64,000 bases of DNA, taken from positions 1 to 64,000 of the forward strand of contig DATBDE010000072.1 of assembly GCA_036270095.1 (NCBI GenBank), given 5' to 3'. The stretch comes from DATBDE01 sp036270095. GTDB taxonomy: Bacteria; Actinomycetota; Thermoleophilia; Solirubrobacterales; Solirubrobacteraceae. Of this stretch, positions 59,555 through 64,000 are shown one piece after another. Below the pieces are notes generated by a model. The model was given only the letters and a program-made list of their open reading frames with translations, searched no databases and was not told the origin of the DNA. Both the position numbers and the translations under genes were made by a program. Position 1 is the first letter of the stretch, and each line of letters begins with the position of its first letter.

Positions 59555-60245
59555 GCAGGTCCGCCACGCCCTCGAACCGCCCGGTGCGCGACGGCGCCAG
59601 GTCGAGGCGGGCCAGCGAGCGCAGGAACGCGTGCGTGACGAGCACGTGGATGAAGGACTGCGTGAGGCGGTAGACCGGGCGCGAGAACGTGGAGGCGATC
59701 ATCGGGTAGAAGTTCGCCACCTCGATGGTCACGTGCGCGCACGCCATGCCCGGCTCGCCGCACGGTCGGCGCTCGATCTCGATCTCGAGGTAGCCGTCGC
59801 CGCCGCGCCCGCGCCGCGCCACCAGCACGCCGCGCTCGATGCGCCAGCGCACGAGCCCGTGCTGGTCGTCCATCTCGTACTCCGGCGCCTGGAAGCGCAG
59901 CAGCACGAACGGGCGCACGAGCAGCACGACCATCCGCTCCTGGGACGTGTACGCGATCCGGATGAGCCCGAGCGTCACCCGGGTCAGGAAGCGCCAGTAG
60001 GTGCGGGCCAGGCGCTCGAGGTGCATGGGCGTCCAGATCGCGTCGAGCGCCTCCGTGGGCAGCACGAGGTCGGCCGCCTGCACCGAGCGGGCTTTGCCCG
60101 AGGGGTCCCACGTCGTGCTCTGCTCGGGGTCGACGATGGTGACGCGCGCGACGCGCGGGTGGCGAACGACACGCACCACGTTGGCCGCGAGGACGACCAG
60201 CAACGCCGCCCCGGCCACGATCGCCACCCAGACCCACACGCTCAT
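59535..60245 (-). CDS. Membrane-anchored protein of unknown function
   Basis: A 236-aa protein with one N-terminal helix (VWVWVAIVAGAALLVVLAANVV, 3-24) and a soluble part of about 200 residues inside the cell or as a tail. The soluble part holds VARVTIVDPEQSTTWDPSGKARSVQ, LPTEALDAIWTPMHLERLARTYWRFLTRVT, YTSQERMVVLLVRPFVLLRFQAPEYEMD, GDGYLEIEIERRPCGEPG and VTIEVANFYPMIASTFSRPVYRLTQSFIHVLVTHAFLRSLA. The combination of beta strands with L-x-x-L-A-R-T-Y-W-R-F suggests a START/SRPBCC-like lipid fold, but this is weak. Coding is clear from codon bias. It overlaps glpX by 20 nt tail to tail. Confidence 0.65.
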   Translation of the reverse strand: MSVWVWVAIVAGAALLVVLAANVVRVVRHPRVARVTIVDPEQSTTWDPSGKARSVQAADLVLPTEALDAIWTPMHLERLARTYWRFLTRVTLGLIRIAYTSQERMVVLLVRPFVLLRFQAPEYEMDDQHGLVRWRIERGVLVARRGRGGDGYLEIEIERRPCGEPGMACAHVTIEVANFYPMIASTFSRPVYRLTQSFIHVLVTHAFLRSLARLDLAPSRTGRFEGVADLLSSGRR

Positions 60246-60346
60246 GGCACGGATTCTGCCCGCCCTGGCCGGGGTTCGGTTCCCCGCCGCCGGGTCGGCG
60301 GCTGACCGCATAGGCGCGCGCCCGCGCGAGGCGGAGACTGCGGGGC

Positions 60347-60475
60347 ATGGACACCGACCGCACCGACATCGACACCGAAGACCTCCCCGACCTCCTCGCC
60401 CAGCTGGCAGCGGTGGCGCTGCTCGAGCTGGCCGCGCGCGCCCTGGTCCCCGCCGCTGCCGTTTGGGCGGGCTAG
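60347..60475 (+). CDS. Possible 42-aa small protein
   Basis: ATG 60347 opens a 42-codon frame ending at TAG 60475. The N-terminal third is acidic (MDTDRTDIDTEDLPDLL) and the rest hydrophobic (LAAVALLELAARALVPAAAVWAG), so a short membrane-bound or amphipathic peptide would be made. Upstream CGGGG is a poor ribosome site. It precedes the MOSC gene by 10 bp. Base composition is normal for coding, but length makes it uncertain. Confidence 0.35.
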   Translation: MDTDRTDIDTEDLPDLLAQLAAVALLELAARALVPAAAVWAG

Positions 60476-60485
60476 CCTCCGCTGC

Positions 60486-60905
60486 GTGCCCGGACGCGTC
60501 GAAGCGATCAACATCGCCCCGGAGCTCCACGGCCCGTGCGAGCCCTTCGAGACCATCGACGCCGTCGCCGGCGTCGGCCTGAGCGGCTGCCGCTACGACG
60601 ACCTGACGCTCATCGCGGCCGAAGCGCTCGAGGCGCTGCAGGAGGAGCACGGCATCGCGCTGAGCGCGGCCGAGTCGCGCCGCAACGTGCTCACCCGCGG
60701 CATCGACCTCAACGCGCTCGTGGGCAAGCGCTTCACCGTCGGCGAGCTCGAGTGCGTGGGCGTCGAGCTGTGCGAGCCGTGCTCGCTGCTGCAGCGGCTG
60801 ACCAAGCCCGGCGTGCTGCGCGGCCTCGTCCACCGCGCCGGCATCAACGCCGACATCGTGCGCGGCGGCCGCATCGCGGTCGGCGACGCGGTGACCGAGC
60901 TCTAA
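60486..60905 (+). CDS. MOSC-domain protein
   Basis: A 139-aa single MOSC domain (MoCo sulfurase C-terminal fold). Starting with GTG, the sequence has VEAINIAPELHGPCEP, GLSGCRYDDLTLIAAEALEAL, RRNVLTRGIDLNALVGKRFTVGELECVGVELCEPCSLLQRL and GGRIAVGDAV. The E-S-R-R-N-V-x-T-R-G-I-D-L-N segment is the family hallmark, and Cys in ELCEPC is the conserved Cys used for persulfide sulfur. MOSC proteins are thought to handle molybdenum cofactor or sulfur. Its stop overlaps the convergent moeA gene by 4 nt. Confidence 0.88.
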   Translation: MPGRVEAINIAPELHGPCEPFETIDAVAGVGLSGCRYDDLTLIAAEALEALQEEHGIALSAAESRRNVLTRGIDLNALVGKRFTVGELECVGVELCEPCSLLQRLTKPGVLRGLVHRAGINADIVRGGRIAVGDAVTEL

Positions 60906-62077
60906 GGGAGCGGCTCGAGCTCGGCCGCGGTGGCCGGGCCCTCGCCGGCCGGCACCATGGCCAGCGCGCCCGCGCCGAGCATCGAGCTCAGCCGGTGCGA
61001 TCCCTGCGCGCCCGTGGGCGTGGCCAGGGCGCCGTCGGGACGCTCGTCGACGTGCACGCGCACCGCCTGCTCGCGGTCGGCGAGCTGCTTCACCGGCTCC
61101 GAGAGGCGCGCGTGGCGCCGCGGCGGCAGCGCCGGCGCGCCCTGCAGCGCGCGCAGCGCCGGGGCGGCGAAGAGCACGAAGGTCACCAGCGCGGACACCG
61201 GGTTGCCGGGCAAGCCGAACACGACCTGCTCGTCGCGCACGCCGAACCACGTCGGCTTGCCCGGCTTGAGCTTGACGCGCCAGAAGCGCTCCTCCACGCC
61301 GAGACCGGCCAGCGCCGGCTTGACGTGGTCGTGCGGCCCGACCGAGACGCCGCCGGACACGAGCACGACGTCGGCGGCGTCGAGCGCGCCGCCCAGCGCG
61401 GCGACGGTCGCGTCGCGGTCGTCGGGGACGGTGCCGCGGACGACGACCTCGGCGCCGACCCGCGCCGCCAGCGCGGAGAGGGCGACGCCGTTGGTGTTGT
61501 GGATCTGGCCGGGCGCAAGCGGCGCGCCGGCCTCGACCAGCTCGTCGCCGGTGGCCAGAACGGCCACGCGCGGGCGGCGCGCGCAGGGCACGTCGGCCAG
61601 CCCGGCCGACACCGCGACGCCGAGCTCGGCCGGGCCGAGCGGCGTGCCGGCGCTCAGCACCTGCTCGCCCGCGTGTACGTCCTCGCCGGGCGCGCGCAGG
61701 TTCTCGCCCTGGACGACGGCGGCGCGGATCTCCACGTGCCCGTCGCTCTCGGTCGTGTCCTCGACGCGGACCACGGCGTCGGCGCCCGCCGGCACGACGG
61801 CCCCGGTGGAGATGCGGATGGCCTCGCCGTCGCCCAGCGCGCGCTCGGCGGGCCGGCCCGCGCGCGACTCGCCCACGACGACGAGCGAGCGCCCGGCGGG
61901 CCCGGCGAGGAGCGCGAATCCGTCCATGGCCGAGTTGGTGAACGGCGGCACGTCGCCGGCGGCGGCGACGTCGCGGGTCAGGACGCGGCCGAGCGCGTCG
62001 GCGATCGGCACGGTCTCGCTGGGCAGCGGGCGGACGGCGCGCAGCACGATCCCCCGCGCCTCGTCGATGGTGATCAC
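60902..62077 (-). CDS. moeA: Molybdopterin molybdotransferase MoeA
   Basis: A 391-aa enzyme that inserts molybdate into adenylated molybdopterin. Family motifs: VPPFTNSAMDGFALLAG, RISTGAVVPAGADAVVRVED, RVAVLATGDELVEAGAPLAPGQIHNTNGVAL, VLVSGGVSVGPHDHVKPAL and VFGLPGNPVSALVTF. All four MoeA domains are represented. GTG 62077 sits in the stop of the rlpA-like gene (GTGA), so the two share translation and probably the c-di-AMP-riboswitch transcript. The MOSC gene (opposite strand, 3' overlap) and the mop gene at 25.5 kb belong to the same metal pathway. Confidence 0.93.
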   Translation of the reverse strand: MITIDEARGIVLRAVRPLPSETVPIADALGRVLTRDVAAAGDVPPFTNSAMDGFALLAGPAGRSLVVVGESRAGRPAERALGDGEAIRISTGAVVPAGADAVVRVEDTTESDGHVEIRAAVVQGENLRAPGEDVHAGEQVLSAGTPLGPAELGVAVSAGLADVPCARRPRVAVLATGDELVEAGAPLAPGQIHNTNGVALSALAARVGAEVVVRGTVPDDRDATVAALGGALDAADVVLVSGGVSVGPHDHVKPALAGLGVEERFWRVKLKPGKPTWFGVRDEQVVFGLPGNPVSALVTFVLFAAPALRALQGAPALPPRRHARLSEPVKQLADREQAVRVHVDERPDGALATPTGAQGSHRLSSMLGAGALAMVPAGEGPATAAELEPLP

Positions 62078-62841
62078 ACGGGGATGATCGCGTACCCGAC
62101 GTTGAAGACGCCGTCGACGCCGAGCTGGTCGGCGGTGGCCTTCGTCAGGTCGAAGCTCGCGCCGTTCGCGTACGGGCCGCGGTCGATGACCGGCACGGTG
62201 ATCGAGCGGCCGCCGTAGACGAGCTGGATCTCGGTCCCGCACGGCAGCGTCTTGTGCGCGACGCCGAGCAGCGACGGGGTGAGCCGCTGGCCGCACGCCG
62301 TGCGCGCGCCGTAGCTGCCGGGGCCGTACCAGCTCGCGCGCACGCGGCGCAGGACGGTGATGTCGATCTCGGGGTCGGCGGACGCGGCCTGGGCCGTCGC
62401 GCCGTCGGCGTCGGCGAGCACCGCGCGCAGCGCCACCGCGCCCGGCTTGCTCGGGCGCCACCGCACGGAGAAGCTGCCGTCGGGCTGGCTCGTCGTCGTG
62501 CCGACGTCGGCCCAGTCGCCCCCGTCCGCGCGCTGCTGGACCGCGACCGGCCGGCCCACGTCGCCGTGGTCGACGGCCCCGCTCAGCGGCACGTACTGGC
62601 CGGCCACCGCGCCGGCGGGCGGCTCGAGCGCCGGGTGGCCTGGCGTGGCCGCGAGCGCGGGTGGCGCCGGTGGAGGTCCGGGAATGCCGGTGGTGGCGGA
62701 GGAGGGAGTCGGCGTCGGCGCCTCGCTGCCCCCGGGCGCCGACGCGCCGCCGGCGGAGTCGCCGCTGGCGACGGTTCCGGGCAACGTGGCCAGTGTCCCG
62801 AAGGTCAGTAATGCGGTAAACATGCCGATCCTGCGGCGCAA
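62074..62841 (-). CDS. RlpA-like double-psi beta-barrel protein (secreted)
   Basis: A 255-aa exported protein. TTG 62841 gives MRRRIGMFTALLTFGTLATLPGTVASG, a proper signal peptide, and has GAGGAG 10 nt upstream; ATG 62823 is the alternative. A Pro/Ala/Thr-rich region (30-75) and an Ig-like beta domain (about 80-165; VPLSGAVDHGDVGRPVAVQQ, DGSFSVRWRPSKPGAVALRA) precede the C-terminal RlpA barrel (169-255): ASWYGPGSYGARTACGQRLT, GVAHKTLPCGTEIQLVYGG and VPVIDRGPYANGASFDLT. The catalytic Asp is in VIDRGPY. RlpA domains bind or cleave bare glycan of the wall. It is governed by a c-di-AMP riboswitch, as the NlpC/P60 gene at 33 kb is. Confidence 0.88.
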   Translation of the reverse strand: MRRRIGMFTALLTFGTLATLPGTVASGDSAGGASAPGGSEAPTPTPSSATTGIPGPPPAPPALAATPGHPALEPPAGAVAGQYVPLSGAVDHGDVGRPVAVQQRADGGDWADVGTTTSQPDGSFSVRWRPSKPGAVALRAVLADADGATAQAASADPEIDITVLRRVRASWYGPGSYGARTACGQRLTPSLLGVAHKTLPCGTEIQLVYGGRSITVPVIDRGPYANGASFDLTKATADQLGVDGVFNVGYAIIPV

Positions 62842-62861
62842 GGTCCGACAACTCCTCGATT

Positions 62862-63020
62862 GAGCTTTGGCGACGCCTACGAGGTGAGCTGACGGGCTCG
62901 CGCAGTGCGCTACCGATCACGTGATCGGATTCGCCCCCGCAGGCCGGACTGGCCCGCATGTGGTTCCCCCGTCCGCCGGGCGCGGGGCGCGCGGCGGTTC
63001 GGCGACCGCGGGATCATAGC
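62862..63020 (-). promoter_or_regulatory. c-di-AMP riboswitch (ydaO/yuaA type) before rlpA-like gene
   Basis: Read on the minus strand from 63020, the conserved blocks appear in order: ATGATCCCGCGGTCGCCGAA, GGACGGGGGAACCACATG (about 62978-62960), GCGGGGGCGAATCCGATC (62939-62922), GTAGCGCACTGCGCGAG, and GCGAGCCCGTCAGCTCACCT followed by CGTAGGCGTCG (62901-62871). This is the same series as at 33.1-33.3 kb, with GTCAGCTCACC in place of GACAGCTAACC. The gene start lies about 20-30 nt beyond. No clear terminator follows; GAGGAG of the ribosome site is at 62856-62851. Confidence 0.87.
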
Positions 63021-63148
63021 CCTGCGCGTCCCTTCTGAAACGCGTTGTTATGTAATTCCTATGACGGCCAATTACGGCCACTTGCAGGAAGTTAGCCAGA
63101 GCAGGGATTTCGTGGCGCTGGCGGTCGACGGCTTCCACCTCCATGACG

Positions 63149-63189
63149 GCCCGTGCTCACGCGTTCGTGAGCATTTCGTGAGCACGGGC
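63149..63189. repeat. 13-bp inverted repeat with TCGTGAGCA half-sites
   Basis: GCCCGTGCTCACG (63149-63161) and CGTGAGCACGGGC (63177-63189) are perfect inverted repeats. A further TCGTGAGCA lies between them (63165-63173), 11 bp from the one at 63176-63184. The spacing of one helical turn on the same face fits binding by a regulator or a recombinase. Confidence 0.65.
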
Positions 63190-63208
63190 GCGCGCCTCGA
63201 GCACCGCG

Positions 63209-63337
63209 ATGCGCTTCCTGCCGACCGCGGCGGCCTACGGGACGAGGAGCGCTCTGGCCGAGCGCTTCGGCGTCTCTGCGGTGACGGTCACGCGCTGCCT
63301 CCGCGCTCGTGAGCACCTCGTGAGCATCCCGACCTAA
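63209..63337 (+). CDS. Micro-HTH frame (42 aa), possible remnant
   Basis: ATG 63209 to TAA 63337 reads MRFLPTAAAYGTR, then SALAERFGVSAVTVTRCLRA and REHLVSIPT. The middle block is a good helix-turn-helix pattern (A-L-A-x-x-F-G-V-S-x-x-T-V-x-R). No other domain is present, so it is either a fragment of a larger DNA-binding or recombinase protein or a very small DNA-binding peptide. Its last codons contain the second pair of TCGTGAGCA repeats (63307-63326). No clear ribosome site is seen. Confidence 0.4.
   Translation: MRFLPTAAAYGTRSALAERFGVSAVTVTRCLRAREHLVSIPT
63307..63326 (+). repeat. Second pair of TCGTGAGCA direct repeats
   Basis: TCGTGAGCA occurs at 63307-63315 and again at 63318-63326, with the same 11-bp period as the pair at 63165-63184. 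The pair lies at the end of the micro-HTH frame, 140 bp from the first. Confidence 0.6.
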
Positions 63338-63402
63338 ACCGCCTGCAAACCGAGCGGTTTGCCCGTAACGCGTTGTTGTGTTCGCCTCGCTGACGAGGGC
63401 GA

Positions 63403-63783
63403 TCAGGGCTTCGGCAGGCGCCGCGTCGCCTCGCGCACGATCTGCGTCCCGACCGTGATCCCGATCCGGGCCAGCTCGCCGGCGGCCTGGACCGTCGTGG
63501 TCACGATGTCGCGGTCGGCGGGCGCGACCTGCTCGGCCTTCGGCGACGGCGTCTTGGCGGTCTCCGCGCGGGCGCGCCGGGTGGCCGCGCTAGGACGGGT
63601 CGCGTGACTGACCTTGGGCTTGGCCTTCGGCTTGCTCGCGGCCGCCGGCTTGGGTGTCGGCTTCGTCGCCGGCTTCGCCTTCGGCTTGCTCGCGCGGGCG
63701 CCGTCGCGCTTCGTGCTGCGACGTTCCGGACGCGACCGCGGAAGCGAAGACAGCACGTCTTTGCCCTCGGACCCGTTCGACAT
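63403..63783 (-). CDS. Lys/Ala/Pro-rich histone-H1-like protein
   Basis: A 126-aa very basic protein from ATG 63783 (MSNGSEGKDVLSSLPRSRPE). The middle is a run of K-P-K-A-K-P and P-K-P-A-A-A repeats (about 35-60), like the tails of histone H1 and actinobacterial Hup/Lsr2 extensions. The C-terminus forms one amphipathic helix (VTTTVQAAGELARIGITVGTQIVREATRRLPKP). It probably binds DNA or another polyanion; the helix might mediate assembly. The frame continues upstream, but those codons lack the bias and are outside the gene. It is divergent from the probable sigma factor gene, 147 bp between starts. Confidence 0.65.
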   Translation of the reverse strand: MSNGSEGKDVLSSLPRSRPERRSTKRDGARASKPKAKPATKPTPKPAAASKPKAKPKVSHATRPSAATRRARAETAKTPSPKAEQVAPADRDIVTTTVQAAGELARIGITVGTQIVREATRRLPKP

Positions 63784-63930
63784 GCGCGCATGATGGCGGA
63801 CGCGAACGCACAACGCATCCACCCCTGGACAGGCGGCCGATACAGTCGATGGGGCCGGCGCCCGAAACTTGAGGACGATTCCGCCGTTTTTCGTAATGCA
63901 ACGCCTAGGATGGGGATCGAACGCTTGAGC

Positions 63931-64000
63931 ATGACCGTCGCGGAACTCCAAGAGCTCGAAGAGGTCAAGTCCCTGATCGCGCGGGGACAGCAGTTCGGTG
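63931..64000 (+). CDS. Probable primary sigma factor, N-terminal fragment (region 1.1)
   Basis: The window ends 23 codons into this gene. The visible start is MTVAELQELEEVKSLIARGQ, then QFG. The pattern L-E-x-V-K-x-L-I-A-R-G-x-x-x-G is typical of region 1.1 of RpoD-type sigma factors (the usual continuation is L-T-x-x-E-I), but so short a fragment cannot prove it. ATG 63931 is preceded by an in-frame TTG (63925), also possible. Confidence 0.5.
   Translation, partial: MTVAELQELEEVKSLIARGQQFG

Larger units (their letters stand above)
63039..63381. repeat. Segment bounded by 15-bp direct repeats (possible small cassette)
   Basis: AACGCGTTGTTATGT (63039-63053) and AACGCGTTGTTGTGT (63367-63381) are direct repeats with one mismatch, 328 bp apart. 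The DNA between is less GC-rich than the genome in places, holds no normal gene and includes an inverted repeat, five TCGTGAGCA-type half-sites and a 42-codon HTH-like frame. Flanking direct repeats may be recombination or insertion scars. No transposase or integrase is present. Confidence 0.5.

Noticed and set aside
62905..63312. A 135-codon plus-strand frame across the riboswitch and cassette
   Set aside because: Its first half is antisense to the riboswitch and its composition lacks coding bias. The HTH pattern is in a different frame.

Overview
The window looks like chromosome of a very GC-rich actinobacterium. Codon third positions are almost all G or C, GTG and TTG starts are frequent, and genes are packed with 1-4 nt overlaps. 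Two c-di-AMP (ydaO-type) riboswitches placed before cell-wall enzymes, F420-type (LLM) oxidoreductase, WS/DGAT acyltransferase, BTAD-type regulator, DUF6458-like protein and a Lys/Ala/Pro-rich histone-like protein beside a probable primary sigma factor all fit Actinobacteria, perhaps Thermoleophilia/Solirubrobacterales. That placement is inference. No tRNA, rRNA, CRISPR array, phage or intact insertion sequence was seen.

Layout. 0-5.5 kb: end of a carboxylate-amine ligase, a gamma-glutamyl hydrolase, a 1077-aa BTAD/AAA regulator, a small ABM-like protein and a DivIVA-like protein. 5.5-14.2 kb: first copy of a 161-bp repeat, a split-barrel flavoprotein, a MarR/MFS efflux pair with operator, a BNR propeller, two secreted sugar-hydrolase-like proteins, methionine aminopeptidase and an ABC exporter with a perfect upstream palindrome. 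14.2-20.2 kb: a dead lipase, then a minus-strand operon of ABC ATPase, FtsX-type permease, metallophosphoesterase lipoprotein and a membrane protein with presenilin-like GxGD features. 20.2-31.3 kb: small envelope proteins, a CocE/S15 hydrolase, molbindin, a P450 and a thiol-redox cluster (two DsbA-like proteins, peroxiredoxin, rhodanese) with a broken YrhK-like gene; a TMEM175-like channel ends in the second repeat copy. 31.4-39.8 kb: acyl-CoA carboxylase subunit, riboswitch plus NlpC/P60 hydrolase, acyl-CoA dehydrogenase, zincin, thiolase and a frameshifted RTX-like protein. 39.7-47.5 kb: response regulator, histidine kinase, LolA-like protein and ABC-2 transporter in one run, plus a homocysteine methyltransferase-like protein and a secreted beta-lactamase-fold hydrolase. 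47.5-58 kb: lipid genes (WS/DGAT, SDRs, thiolase), a cyclase-like/P450/TetR cassette with an 18-bp palindromic operator, and an aldehyde dehydrogenase pseudogene. 58-64 kb: GlpX, MOSC, MoeA, RlpA under a second c-di-AMP riboswitch, an odd 340-bp cassette with direct repeats and a micro-HTH frame, a histone-like protein and the start of a sigma factor.

Themes. Fatty-acid/lipid oxidation and storage (acyl-CoA dehydrogenase, two thiolases, SDRs, WS/DGAT, carboxylase) and envelope maintenance (two riboswitch-controlled wall enzymes, several lipoproteins, ABC systems) dominate. The least explained signals are the 161-bp hairpin-rich repeat that begins exactly at stop codons, the GxGD membrane protein in an ABC/phosphoesterase operon, and the 63.0-63.4 kb cassette. 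At least five genes carry frameshifts, stops or deletions. Some may be assembly errors, but the aldehyde dehydrogenase and lipase also show damage that simple indel errors do not explain.
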